A stretch of 64,000 nt of DNA from Bubalus kerabau (GCF_029407905.1 NC_073642.1:4774001-4838000), one strand, 5' to 3'; counted from the stretch's first letter, positions 24,113 through 36,459 are shown. Numbers and translations: made by a program. The notes: generated from the letters alone by a model not told the origin.

Positions 24113-24749
24113 GCTTTTTGTGCTATTAAAACTAAGATGTGGTATGAGTCCTTGTCTACATTTCTGAATATTTCTTTGTGGTAGACTGTTGAAAGAGAAA
24201 TAACCCAAGATATCAGCTTTTCAAAGGGTCTGCTCACATATTGTACAAATCTGTTAATATTTCACCAACTATGCTCTTATCTCTGCCCCCTTGTTCTCAG
24301 TGAGATTATATTCCCTTTTAGGCTGTAATTTCATACTCAATGAGCTTCACACTCAATAAACGGTATGCACCATATTAGTAGGGAGGTAACTCCAAGCTTG
24401 CAGTGCACCCAGTTTAGGGAGCGCTGAATGGCTGACAGCCCCTGGTGCCCACCAGCGCCTCTCAGCACGTCTGCCTTCACCCCAGGACAGGGTCCACACT
24501 CTGCCCCCATCCCCACCTTGGAATTTCCTCCCAGACAGAGCAACTGAGCAGACACAATCAAGAGAGGGGCTGCCTCAGAAGGGCCTAGGGCTCTGCCTCT
24601 GAAGCTTCCCAGGCTACTGCATGCTGAGGATTAGACAGTTTTACCCGAGTCACATACTAATAATATACAAAAAATTGAATGATAGAGTAGGAGAGGGAGT
24701 TGTTTCTCATGTGACAGTGAAGGGAGAAGAACAATGTGGGTGGAAGGAT
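24113..24749. other. Unique intronic sequence
   Basis: No repeat recognised. Confidence 0.5.
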
Positions 24750-24865
24750 CTAAGACGTACTGAGCACAATATTCTTTGCATGACATTTAATTTTAACAAC
24801 AACCATGAAAGGTCTTGTCAAAGGCAGGAGCTCAAATCTGGGGTCACAACAGTGACAAAGTGGCC
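24750..24865 (+). repeat. Possible MIR SINE
   Basis: Phrases gtactgagcacaatattctt, tttaattttaacaacaacca and caggagctcaaatctggggt follow the MIR order with an internal loss. Strongly diverged. Confidence 0.4.
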
Positions 24866-25865
24866 TGGGTGGCCCAGCCGCTCCATGCCCCGTGCTGACA
24901 ATGGGCAGCAGAGGGCTCCCCTGGGCCATCTCCCCAGATGGGTCACACCCAGTAAGAATGGTGCCTACAGAAAGCCCTACAGGCTGGTGCTGAAAACAAC
25001 CAGGGCACACGACCAAGTGTGATTCTGTGCACAGTGTTCTCTTGTGTGTGTCTGTGTCAGAAACAGCAAGCAGAAGGAAGGGCTGCCTCTTTTTAAAATC
25101 AAGATAGTTTTATCCTTATTGACAGAAATTCCTTATTTACAGTATTTGATTGTTTCAACATTTTGCTGGAGAATCAGAAATCTCTCAAGGGTGCAGCAGG
25201 TGTTCAGTCAATATCTGTTGAGTAAATTAATGCATTAATTCATTCACTTTCTATGGGAGCAACAGGCAAGATGGAGCCTCCTTTTCTCACAGACACATCC
25301 TTCTCAATATTATTGATACATGCTTGATGTGTGTAGACCACAAGTTGATAACAGTGAAATACTGGAATTCATTAGGAAAAGATTAAGAGACATTTATAAA
25401 ATAGAAAAGGGAAACCGAGGTTAAAATAAGGTCTATTCTTTGTCTTCAGAAAATAGAAGGGGATGCACACGAGAACAATCTTCCAGCTCTTCATCTGAAT
25501 ATAGACCCTGCTGCCATACCTGCACAGGAGGCTCACCTGTCTCTGTCTCCAGGAATTTCCTGTTTTGAATCACCGTGCCAATAAAATAAACTTCCTGCAG
25601 GTCGCTTTTGGTATCCTCGCTTCCTCACTCAGACAGCATTCGGTAGTTTCCTGGGACTGACCAAGTGACTCTTTCCCCCTGCACTCACCACCTCAGTAAT
25701 GCCAGGCTCTGGGCTCAAGCTGCCAGCCAAAGATTCTGCACTGAGGCCTTTGCTCCCCAGCAGCAGACACACTCGAGTGAGCCACGAACGTGGACCGTGC
25801 ACACCAGCTCAGGCCCCAGCAAGAGTAGATGTGACCAGTACACCCTGGCTGAGTAAGCTAGTGAG
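24866..25865. other. Unique sequence with a possible LTR-like remnant
   Basis: At about 25560-25640 an aataaa signal is followed by cttcctgcaggtcgctttt and ggtatcctcgcttcctc, reminiscent of an LTR R-U5 junction, but no boundaries can be set. 25190-25240 has weak L2-like wording. Otherwise unique. Confidence 0.35.
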
Positions 25866-25952
25866 TCAGTTCAGTTCAGTCACTCAGTCGCGTCCGACTC
25901 TTTGCAACCCCACAACCACAGCACGCCAGGCCTCCCTGTCCATCACCAACTC
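25866..25952 (-). repeat. Short BovB 3'-terminal fragment
   Basis: Only the last ~87 bases of BovB in reverse (ttcagttcagtcactcagtc to ccatcaccaactcc). AGTAAGCTA and AGTAAGTTA flank it loosely. Confidence 0.85.
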
Positions 25953-26486
25953 CATAAGTAAGTTACCACAAATGTGGAAGGCACACTGGCCTTACAAGGA
26001 CCAAAAGATCCACAAGCAGATTATTGGAGCAGTGGGGCCCTGAGGACAGAGCCACGGTTCCGGCAGTAGGAAGAGAGGAAGGGTGTCCCTTCACAAGGTC
26101 TGTTTCCCTCTTCTCTGTGGCACCCAGGCCGCCCCTCCCACTCTGTGTGCCCTGTGCCAGGACAACCTCCTGGTACCTCGGGGGACCCCACACAGTCCCT
26201 CCTCTACCTGCAACCAGGCTCTCCTCTTCCTCTTCTGAATCTCTGGGAGGAGGGCACTTTCTGACCTGAGCCCTGAGACACACCTCACTGGGTGACAGCG
26301 ATCAGCAGGCCCACTTTTCCAAGGCAGCCCTGGCTCACTTCTGTTGGTCCCAGAATGGCTACTAGCAATGCCCTTTTCCCCTCTCAAAGCCTCCCAGTTG
26401 GATGAGAAGCTATTAGAAACGTCCTCTGATTCCTGGACATGCATATGTGCGTTCCTGGAAGGTGGAAGTAGTGTGAGAAGCAAACA

Positions 26487-26640
26487 GTCAAGGTCAGGAG
26501 CACAGACTCCCATTTGAACCCCAGCTGGTTATGGGCCTGCAGCAATAAAAATCTCACGGATACCTCAGGGTCTTCACCTGTGAAATGGCATGAGGACAGC
26601 ACTTACTTCATAGGGCTGAAGTCTGGGTGGGTGTGTGGAA
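26487..26640 (+). repeat. MIR SINE
   Basis: Clear MIR order: caaggtcaggagcacagact, tttgaaccccagctg, tcttcacctgtgaaatggc, acttacttcatagggctga. Moderately diverged. Confidence 0.75.
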
Positions 26641-26680
26641 ACCAGCACTTTAAAGAAGTTCCTGGCCCACTTGTGTTAAA

Positions 26681-26931
26681 GATTTGGGGGGGGGGTGCTG
26701 GGCTGGGTATCCCATTCTGTGCACGGCTTTCTCTAGCTGCAGAGAGCTGGGGCCACTCTCCGGCTGCAGTGCAATGGCTTCATCTGTTGCAGGGCACGGC
26801 TCTAGGGTGCTCAGGAGTTGTAGCTCCAGAGCTTGCCCCACAGCATGTGGGACCTTCCCAGACCAGGTATTGAACCTTTGTCCCTTGCATTGCAAGGCAG
26901 ATTCTTAACCACTGGACCACCAGGGAAGACC
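26681..26931 (-). repeat. CHR-type SINE
   Basis: Reverse-strand CHR element. It starts at a G10 run, then gcacggctttctctagctgc, gggcacggctctagggtgct, gcatgtgggaccttcccaga, and a tRNA-like head at the right (attcttaaccactggaccac, cagggaagacc). Confidence 0.88.
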
Positions 26932-28042
26932 TCTTGCTACTTTATTTGTCTTTTATTCCTTGTAGTCCCAAGTTTAAGGTCAGAATGAAAATTACATAAG
27001 CCTTGGGTGAACTGACCTGAATTCCCTGTAACACATGAATACTTGATTTCAGTGATTTCCATGTATTCTTATCAGAGAAGGAAGGAGAACAAATATTACA
27101 GCCATTCCACTGGGCACAAGACCTGTTACCCAATACTGAGACACAAGATCCCACAGTCTGCTGTCCAGTAATTCTAATCTCTACATAGAAAAGATAAGTC
27201 ATTTAGCCATAAAACTAAATATATATATATATGTATAAATTAAAATAACCTATAATCCAATCTCCCTAACATTCTCCAAAAAAGTTCAATAAAACACAGT
27301 ATAATTGATGAATATCCTTCGAGACCACATCCAAATATAGACATATTTCTTCCAAATTTATGTTCATACCACACACAGTTTTGCAAATATTTGTGGACCA
27401 CATCGTGTGTATACATTCACCTCATTCTTTGAGAGGTCTCACAAGCCTCAACCGTCTGAAAGTATCTACCCTTATTTAACCAGCCTCCTCTACTGAGGCA
27501 TTTAGTTCCTTCTCAGTTTCTCACTGTTATAAAGAATGGTGCAAATATTGTAATGAGTACACAAACGCTTCCAGAGGAAAACACTCACGATGCAACTTCT
27601 TAGCTAAAAGTATGCAAGTTTCAAAATGCGCTATTTCATGTCAGATGGTCCTTATCTAGAGCTCCGTCAGAAGTGCTCTTTCCTACAGCCTTAGTAATGC
27701 TGGATTAATGATATGTCCCTCCTGCTTCCCGGTGATTCCCTAAGCATGTTACCCAAACTGCCTGCCTCTCCACCACATTTCTTCTATAGCTTGTCTGTCT
27801 GTTGAGTCATTTACCAAAACTAGCTCTCTGACGTCTCCTAACTCTGGGAGTCCTTTAACTACAATGAATATTTACCATGCGCCATGTGTACTGGCCATAA
27901 AACCCAATGTTTAGTTTTAACTCTTTCCTCTTAAGTGTCTGATCTATCTTGAGGTACTGCTTAAAAACTAAAAGCAAGAAACTTCTCTACCCTGGGCTTA
28001 TAACTTAAATTCACAAATACAGTCCAAATATATGCCTATATT
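26932..28042. other. Intronic sequence with possible L1 remnant
   Basis: 27470-27720 resembles the mammalian L1 3'-UTR in reverse (atttaaccagcctcctctac; gttataaagaatggtgcaaa). A short AT run lies at 27219-27234. Nothing else is recognised. Confidence 0.4.
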
Positions 28043-28053
28043 TACCCAAGTTT
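28043..28053. repeat. Left target-site duplication of the PUS3 retrocopy
   Basis: TACCCAAGTTT here repeats exactly at 29314-29324. On the minus strand the site reads TTT/AAAAACTTGGGTA, a good L1-endonuclease-type TT/AAAA cleavage site. Confidence 0.85.
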
Positions 28054-29313
28054 GTTTTTTTTTTTTTTTTTTTTTAACTTGTGGATTCTGGTTTTAATGA
28101 ATTTGAACACAAGGCACAGGTTTCCAGGTGTATGTAAATATATGTCCATTTAAAAATATCTTCTTGCTTCTCCCACCTCTAGTTCTTCTGGACAGGAATG
28201 AAGGAATGTTTAAACTTTTTCTTGTTCAAGAAAGACTTCTTTAGCCTAATGGTGTTTTGTTGCCTCCTAGATCTTGTTGAGTTTTCTGTGGTTAAATGAT
28301 GCTTTTAAGTTCTGTATCAACACAAATTCTCTTCGTTGGTTTCTCAAAAACAGTATTTTCTTCCTCTAGTGTGTCACTATAGTCCCTTTTGGCTTTTGTT
28401 TCTTCCTCATGGAATAAATGTGGGTGTTCAATGCGTCCCCTACGTACAAAATGCTGGATCCGGGATTCTAATCCTTGGCATTTAGGACGATCCATTAGGG
28501 GCTTATAAGTGCGCATTTTCACTCCTTCTACAAAGGCACTGGTCTGCTTTGTGACAGAGGGCTTAACATTTCTCCATTCTATCATTCCATCCATCTTTGG
28601 TCCTGTTCCACAGGGTAGTGCAACAGAGTCCAGGCCTTGTAGCATACTATACAACATCTGAGTTTTCACAGCATGATTAGCCCAAAGTTGCTGAAGGTGG
28701 GTAACATTGAATTCCTGAACTTCCCGGTCATAGATCCACTTAATATTTTCAAACTTACAGTCATACAAGACTAAAGGAAATTCCACAGCCATACTATATT
28801 GAGGCTTCTGGGGATTCTTCTCTATGTTCAGCAGTTCATCAATAACCTCTGGCTTCTCCATTCCTGTCCAAAGGCACTGACTCCTTTGTCTGTTCGCCCA
28901 CACCGGTGATAGTTGGATGTCTGCCTGTTTTCTACCAGTCGAGTCTTGGTTAGAGCCTCAAACAGTTTCTCTTCAATTGTATTGCTTGTGTTTTCCTGAC
29001 TGGCAAAGCCCTGATATCCCCAGCCCAGGTAGGCGATCTTTAGAGCTACATGTCTTTGACCGTGAGCACTGAAATCAAAGGCACGCTTAGCTTTTCCCCC
29101 AGCTCCTGAAGAATTCTCTCTAATGTTTGAGTCCTTATTGTTGGCCTGTTCTTTTTTAAGTCGTTTTACCTCCTGCTCCAGTTCCTGTACTCTTTTTAGG
29201 AGTTTCTCAGTCTGGATTCTGTCTGTGTCATTTTCAGCCATGATATGACAACTTCAGGAATAAATACAGAGATCCACCCTATCTTCCCGTTGTCGGCCAC
29301 GCAGCTTTCCTCC
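28054..29313 (-). pseudogene. PUS3: Processed PUS3 (tRNA pseudouridine synthase 3) retrocopy with internal deletion
   Basis: On the minus strand an ATG at 29241 opens a 126-codon stretch matching the PUS3 N-terminus: a coiled-coil-like Lys/Glu-rich segment, then FDFSAHGQRHVAL, then the TruA-family catalytic motif GRTDKGVSA. At about 28864 the sequence jumps, with a frame change, to the PUS3 C-terminal 190 residues (from GMEKPEVIDELL to the stop at 28292). About 165 residues of the catalytic domain are absent relative to the ~481-residue parent. After the jump the first frame ends within 11 codons. Processed origin is shown by lack of introns, an ATTAAA-type signal (28093-28098), a 21-base A tail (plus-strand T run 28055-28075), and an 11-bp duplication TACCCAAGTTT at 28043-28053 and 29314-29324. 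The parent enzyme makes pseudouridine at tRNA positions 38/39. This copy cannot encode a full enzyme. Confidence 0.93.
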
Positions 29314-29324
29314 TACCCAAGTTT
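29314..29324. repeat. Right target-site duplication of the PUS3 retrocopy
   Basis: Exact copy of the 28043-28053 sequence, adjoining the 5' end of the retrocopy. Confidence 0.85.
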
Positions 29325-29347
29325 TTAAACATGTGAAAGCCTTTATA

Positions 29348-29623
29348 CGGAGAAGGCGATGGCACCCCACTCCAGTACTCTTGCCTAGAAAATCCCATGG
29401 ACGGAGGAGCCTGGTAGGCTGCAGTCCATGGGGTCGAGAAGAGTCGGACACGACCGAGTGACTTCACTTTCACTTTTCACTTTCATGCATTGGAGAAGGA
29501 AATGGCAACCCACTCCAGTGTTCTTGCCTGGAGAATCCCAGGGATGGGGGAGCCTGGTGGGCTGCCATCTATGGGGTTGCACAGAGTTAGACACGACTGA
29601 AGTGACTTAGCAGCAGCAGCAGC
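29348..29623 (+). repeat. BOV-A2 SINE
   Basis: Two A-units with the cactttcatgcattggagaa linker and an AGC-repeat tail. Exact 11-bp duplication AAGCCTTTATA at 29337-29347 and 29624-29634. It inserted only 13 bp from the PUS3 retrocopy. Confidence 0.95.
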
Positions 29624-29634
29624 AAGCCTTTATA

Positions 29635-31310
29635 AGGCAGATATTTTATAAATGGCATGAGGCTGAAAACCAAGTATCTAACACTTTTCATAGCAAACCA
29701 TTTGGCTCTGGTTTGAAACATCATTTTCCCATATATGAATGTGTCTTCTACTGGACTTTCTCTTCCATTGACTTACTACATCATCCTTACTGCAATTTAC
29801 CTTTTTAAATACCTGGTAAAGAAAGTTCTCATAATTAATTTTTTCTCCCAATTTGTTATTTCTTATTGTTATTACCACCCATTTATTCTGCTACATGAAA
29901 TTTATCAGTTTATCACATTCTTACCTAAAATTCAGATCATAATTGAGATTCCATTTTAATTACATATTAATTTGAGCAGGACTAACATTTATAAACTATT
30001 AAGCCTTTCCATCACACCATTACATTGTAATTGAACTTTATTTTCCTCAAAAATAGATGGTACACATGGAATGGATACACTTTCCTCTTCCCTCCCCTCT
30101 CCATTTCCATCCTCCCACAACCCTTAACCCAAGGTTTTGTATCCCGAAAGCCATTCTGTTTCATAGTAGAAAGATTTCAGGTTTGGGGGTTCACACCTGG
30201 CTACATGAAAGGTATGTGGCTTGGAGAAATTACACTCTCAGCTTCCTTCCATGGCAGATGGCTGTTAAAGTTTATCTGTGTAATCTTTACCTGTTACAAT
30301 TGCAAGTCCTTGATTACTGGTATTATTATAAATGTTTTCTGATTCAGAAAGATGCCTGTTGGTGTGTAACTTGGTGTTCCTATAAGATTGTATTAGCTCC
30401 ATGAATATTCCAAACTAGAACAAAAAACTTAAAAATTGTAGGAAAAGTGAAGATTGCATTGATTTTTCTATGTTTCATTACTAAGCAAAATACAGCAAGA
30501 CAGTCTTAATAGGAAAAGGCCCTATTCTGGCAAGACAGTGACTCTTTGCCAACTCAGTCCTCCCGTAAACTTCTACCCTGAAACATGTCCACTGCTGCCG
30601 TTAACAAGCGAGCGGATTGTCAGCGGAGATGACACCCAAGCACACAGACACCAAGAGGAGTACGGATGCACCGAGCACTCCTCCCTGAACACATCTCAGG
30701 CGTCTGTGAAACAAGGCCTCTTCTCAACCCTTCCCACTAAGGAGGAGGGGGGTTACATTTACAAACTGGGCAACTTGGGGGGAAGAACAGGTGCTAGTCA
30801 CCAAAAGTGAAGCCCAATGTGCTTAATCCCCCTTCCCACGTGCCTGAGATTGTCTCCCACTGAAATAACCAGCAAAGCTTAGCACAATCTAAAGAAAAAG
30901 GATTCTACACAGGTGAGTGTTTCTAAATGAGGCACATAATAATAGCACAGTCGGCCTGCTCTTCTCCATTTAATGTACTGCAGATCAGGACCTTGCCTAG
31001 AAAGTGCATTTAAGCATGAAAATTCTCAGATATTTGATTAGGAAAATTAGATAAGCTGTATGGACAGTTGACTACTTTTGTAACTCCCATTTCTTTTTCC
31101 TTCTTTTTAACTTTAAACTATGCTTCCTTACAGAAATAAATACAATTATCAGCTACAGTAGAAATTATTTTCAACTAACTCAGTAATAACAGAAACGTTG
31201 ATTAAAACCTGAATAACTAGTATCAAGCTCACGACTTTGAAACACATATTATCAACTCTCAAGATACATTCTCAAAAAACATTTCACTTATTATTTATAC
31301 TTACATAAAG
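29635..31310. other. Unique AT-rich intronic sequence
   Basis: No repeat or gene recognised. The frame at 30538-30810 shows no domain. Confidence 0.5.
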
Positions 31311-31629
31311 GGTCCAACCAGTCCATCCTAAAGGAAACCAGTCCTGGGTGTTCTTTGGAAGGACTGATGCTGAGGCTAAAACTCCAATACTTTGGCCACC
31401 TCATGCGAAGAGTTGACTCATTGGAAAAGATTCTGTTGCTGGGAGGGATTGGGGGCAGGAGGAGAAGGGGACAACAGGATGAAATGGCTGGATGGCATCA
31501 CTGACTTGATGCACATGAGTTTGGGTGAACTCCGGGAGTTGGTGATGGACAGGGAGGCCTGGCGTGCTGTGATTCATGGGGTCGCAAAGAGTCGGACACT
31601 ACTGAGCGACTGAACTGAACTGAACTGAA
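31311..31629 (+). repeat. BovB 3' fragment (first of a head-to-tail pair)
   Basis: Begins ggtccaaccagtccatccta and ends with four ctgaa units, immediately followed by another BovB piece that restarts farther upstream in the element. Confidence 0.93.
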
Positions 31630-32460
31630 GGGAAAAAAATGGAATCAGTGATAGATTTTATTTTCCTGGGCTCCAAAATCACTGTGGATGGTGACTGCAG
31701 TCATTAAATTAGATGCTTGCTCCTTGTAAGGAAAGCTATGACAAACCTGAAGTGAAGTGAAGTCGCTCAGTCATGTCTGACTCTTTGCGACCCCGTGGAC
31801 TGTAGCCCACCATGCTCCTCCGTCCAGGGGATTCTCCAGGCAAGAATACTAGAGTGGGTTGCCATTTCCTTCTCCAGGGGATCTTCCCAACCCAGGGATC
31901 GAACCCAGGTCTCCCGCATTGCAGGCAGACGCTTTAACCTTTGAGCCACCAGGGAAGCCAAACCTAGACAGCATATTAAAAAGCAGAGACATCACTTTGC
32001 TGACGAAGGTCTGTATAGTCAAAGCTATGTTTTTTCTAGTAGTCATGTATGGATGTGAGAGATGGACCATAAAGAAGGGTGAGTCCTGATGCTTTTGAAT
32101 CATGGTGCTGGAGAAGACTCTTGAGAATCCCTTGGACTGCAAGGAGATCAAACCAGTCAATCCTAAAGGAAATCAACTCTGAATATTCATTGGAAGGACC
32201 GATACTGAAGCTGAACCTGCAATAATCTGGCCACCTGATGCGAAGAGCTGACTCATTGGAAAAGACCCTGATGCTGGGAAAGATTGAAGGCAAAAGGAGA
32301 AGGGGGAAGCAGAGGATGAGATGGTTAGACAACATTGATGACTCAATGGATGTGAATCTGAGCAAACTCTGGTAAGTAGTAAAGGATAGGGAAGCCTGGC
32401 ATGCTGCAGTCCATGGGGTCGCGAAGAGTCAGACGTGACTTAATGACTGAACAACAACAA
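31630..32460 (+). repeat. BovB 3' fragment (second copy), interrupted by a SINE
   Basis: Restarts at the 'attttcctgggctccaaaatc' block and runs to a gactgaacaacaacaa end. Interrupted at 31749-31959 by an antisense Bov-tA. Confidence 0.92.
31749..31959 (-). repeat. Bov-tA SINE nested in BovB
   Basis: Antisense complete element with tRNA head at the right (ttgagccaccagggaagcc) and box B (gggatcgaacccaggtctc). AAACCT at 31743-31748 and 31960-31965. Confidence 0.94.
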
Positions 32461-32511
32461 TAACAAAATATATATTTACACATTTACATATATATATACA
32501 TATACACACAG
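32461..32511. repeat. AT/AC-rich simple repeat
   Basis: Alternating TA and CA-rich sequence following the CAA tail of a BovB copy. Confidence 0.8.
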
Positions 32512-32617
32512 TCTTCAGAATTGATTTTTATTTGAAATAATTATAGATTTATAGGATATTGAAAAAAAATGAACAAGGAAGCACCATGTACCTTTCACCC
32601 AGTTTCCTCCAATCGTT

Positions 32618-32892
32618 GCTGCTGCTGCTGCTAAGTCGCTTGAGTCGTGTCTGACTCTGTGCGACCCCATAGACGGCAGCCCACCAGGCTCCCCCGTCCC
32701 TGGGATTCTCCAGGCAAGAACACTGGAGTGGGTTGCCATTTCCTTCTCCAATGCATGAAAGTGAAAAGTGAAAGTGAAGTCGCTCAGTCGTGTCCGACTC
32801 TTCGAGACCCCATGGACTGCAGCCTACCAGGCTCCTCCGTCCATGGGATTTTCCAGGCAAGAGTACTGGAGTGGGTTGCCATTGCATTCTCT
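32618..32892 (-). repeat. BOV-A2 SINE nested in L1
   Basis: GCT-repeat tail at left, two A-units with linker. AATCGTT (32611-32617) and GATGGTT (32893-32899) form a degraded duplication. Confidence 0.94.
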
Positions 32893-34476
32893 GATGGTTA
32901 TCTCTAGCATAATTGTGGTGTACTATCAAAACCAGGAAATTGACATGAGTACAATCCACAGAGCTCACTGAGATTTCACCATGCTCACATGCACTCATTT
33001 ATGTCTGCATGTATTGTGGGGACAGGGTGTGGTGGTTATAGTTATCTGAAATTGTAGCACAGGTGGAGATCTGTGTAACCACAGTCAAGATACAAATGTG
33101 TTCCATCACACACCACCCTCCCGTCCCCAGTTATAACTGCACCCACCACCCTTCCTTCTCCCTCTGTAACCACTAACAACCACTAATCTGTCCTCTTTCT
33201 CTACTGTTTGTTTTAAAACCGTTAGATAAATAGAACCAGATAGCACATGACCTTTAGAGATTAGGCTTTATCCAAATGCATAATTCCATGAGATTCATCC
33301 AACTTGTGTGTATAAACAATTCATTCCTTTTTATTGCTGAGTAATATTCCAAGGTGTGGATGGACCACATTTGTTGAACTATTCACCCACTCAAGGATTT
33401 GGTTATGTTTCCAATTTGGGGCTATTACATATTAAGCTGCAATGAATATTCATTAACAGCTTTTTGAGTGACAGGTTTTCTTTCTTCTTGGATAAATGCC
33501 AAAGAATACAATTGCTGGGTTGTGTCATAACTGCATATTTAACTGACCATAAACCGACAACTTATTTTCTGTAGTGACTATACTACTTTGCAGTCCCACA
33601 AGCGATATGAGTGCTCCAGCTTCTTCACACTTTCCAGCCAGTATTGGATGCTGTCACTTTCATTATAGTCATCCTGATAGATGTTTACATAGTGAACATC
33701 TATTCATGTGTTTATTTTATGGCCTGTGCGTTATCTCTTTTGCCTATTTTACTAATTTCTAATTTATATAGTCTAGATCCAAGTCTTTTGTCAAATATAG
33801 TTTGCAGAAATTTTCTTTGAGTATACAACCTGTCCTTCTTTCTTCTTCACAGAATCTTTTGCAGAGCAAATATTTTAATTTTGGTGAGGTCCAACTTACC
33901 AACTTTTCCTTTCATGAATCATGCCTTTGATGTCAAGTCTAAAACCTCTTTCCCTAAACCTAGGTCCTAAAGATGTTCTATGTCTTCTTCTAAAGTCCAT
34001 TTTGTGTAAATGTTTATATATGTCTGAGGTTTAGGTTGAAGTTCAACTGCTCCATCATCATTGTTGGAAAGAACAACCTTCTTCTACAAAGTTGCTTTTG
34101 AACCTTTGTTAAATATCACTTCGGCCTATGTGTGTGGGTCTATTTTCATATTCACTATTCTATTCAGTGATCAATATGTCTATCCTTCCACCAAAACCCA
34201 CTGAGTTATGGTTATATAATTATCACAAATATTCTAGAGGGTGTTGCTCTCTCACTGTTTTCTTCTTTTTGAAGATAATTTGATTAGCTCTCCTTGCCCC
34301 TGTGCTTTTCCATGTATTGTTTAAAATAAATTTATCTATGTCAACAAATATCTTACTGGGATTTTGATAGGAATTGCATAAAACTTACACATCAATTTGA
34401 ATTAAAGTTTTACTATGACGAGTCTTCCAATTTATCAAACAGATTTCTCCATTTATTCAGGTCTTTTATTTCTTTT

Positions 34477-34664
34477 GGGCTTCCCTTGTGGCTCAGCTGG
34501 TAAAGAATCCACCTGCAATGCAGGAGACCTGGGTTTGATCCCTGGGTTGGGAAGATCCCCTGGAGACGGGAAAGGCTACCCACTCCAGTCTTCTGGCCTG
34601 GAGAATTCCAGTCCATGGGGTCGCAGAGTCAGACACGACTGAGCAATTTTCACTTTCACTTTTG
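34477..34664 (+). repeat. Bov-tA SINE nested in L1
   Basis: Complete head (gggcttcccttgtggctcag) and shortened A-unit. Exact TTTCTTTT duplication at 34469-34476 and 34665-34672. Confidence 0.94.
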
Positions 34665-36459
34665 TTTCTTTTCAGTACTTTATAATTTTCCACATACAGG
34701 TTCTATGACTGTTTTATGAAGTTTATACCAAAGTATTTCATTTTCTTGGAAGTGAGTTTGAATGTTTTTATTTTAATCTCAGTTTCCGTGTCTGCTATTA
34801 CTATATAGTTATCGGACTGATTTTCATGCTGATCTTGTACCCTAAGACCTAGAACTTATTAGGGCTAGGACTTTCTATGTAGATTCCCTGGGATTGTCTA
34901 CACAATGGTGTCACCGACCATCTACCTCGGTGCCATCTACACCGACTCTCCCCTTTCAGTCCGTATGCCCTCTCCTTTTCTTTCTTGCTTTGCTGAATTG
35001 AGCAGCAGAAGAAAGGTGAGAGTGTCTTTGCTTCATTTCCTATGAAGCAAAGTGAAGTCTTTGCTTTATTCCTGATTTCAGAGGGGGGAGAAGTCCTTCA
35101 CCAGTAAGCACAATGACAGCTACAGTTTTTGGTATATTCTCTTTACAGATGAAGGAAATTTTCTACTCTTAATTTGCTGAAAATTTTTATCATGAGTGAA
35201 TGTTGTATTTTTCGAGTGCCTCTTCTGTCTCTATTGATATAGCATGTGATTTTTTTTTCTTATTTAGCCTCTTGATATGGAATTACGGATTGACTTGTGA
35301 TCACTGAGCCCACCATTTATTTACCTAGAATGACACGTGGACATGGTGTAGAATTCCTTTCATACATTGTTGGACTTGGAATATAAATATCTTGCTCAGA
35401 ATTTTTGTGACAGTGTTCTTGAGAGCTTTACTTTTTTGGTTTCTCCCTGTGTGCTGTCTTTCTCTGGGTTGATATCAGGGCAATAACAGCTTTATAAAAT
35501 GAGTCAGGACCTGTTCCCGCCTCTTCTGTTTTCTAGAGGAGACTGTGTACTCTAGAATTTAATTCTTCTTTAAATGTACTCTACAATTCTCCAGCAAAAT
35601 TATTTGGGCCCAGAGATTTCTTGTTTGAGAACTTCCAATTACAAATTCAATTTCTTTAGTCACTAATGAAATATTCAACTTATCTAATTCACTTGGGTAT
35701 GTTTCAGTAATTTATGATTTTTAAAAACTGGTCTTTTTTTGTTAGGTTGTTGAACTTAATTGTGTAAAGTTGTTCGTTTGTACTATTCCCTCATTTTCCT
35801 TTAAATGAGTGCAAGATATGGAATGATAATTCCCGTTTCATTCTTGACATCGGTGATTTGTCTTTTCCTGTTATTCCTATCCACAATTTAGCAATTTAAT
35901 CAATTTTTGGAAAATTCAACTTCATATATGATCAGTTTTTCTCTACTATTTTCTTATTTTCAATTTCATTTATTTTTACTCTTATTTTCACATCTGCTTG
36001 TACATCTGCTTGGTTTGGGTTTACTTTGATATGTCTCTTCTTGCTTTTAAGGACTTAGAATTGAAAGCCCTCCCTTCTTTAAAGTAAGCATTTAGTGCTA
36101 CAACTTTTCATCTCAGCAGTGCTTTAACTGTGTCACACAAATTTTGATAGGCTGCATTCTTACTGTCATTCAGTATTATGTATGTTTTTATTTCCTCTGA
36201 GACACCTTCTTGGACTTGTGGACTATTTAACAGTTTACTGTTTAATTTCCAGGTATTTGGAGATTTTCCTGTTGTTTTTCTGCACTGATTCCTAGTTTGA
36301 TTCTGTTGTGGTTAGAAAACTACATGATATGAATGCTTTTAAATATGTTGAGGTTTGCCTTATGACTCAGAACATAATTTATACTGTGGAATACTCGGTG
36401 GGCACTTGAAAAGAATCTGTATTCTGCTGTGGTTGGGTAAAGTGTTCCTTAAATGCCAA

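Larger units (their letters stand above)
32512..36459 (-). repeat. Old L1M LINE, ORF2 and 3'-UTR, continued at 37658-37740
   Basis: Reverse L1: 3'-UTR text (tgtacctttcacccagtttc; accactaatctgtcctcttt), then ORF2 end (ctttttattgctgagtaata; ggataaatgccaaagaatac; tttgtcaaatatagtttgca) and deeper ORF2 wording through 36.4 kb (gctgcattcttactgtcatt; gatttccaggtatttgg-like). Interrupted by SINEs at 32618 and 34477 and by the BovB complex at 36460-37657, after which L1 text resumes (gatcctgttgactgaggtga). Confidence 0.85.
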
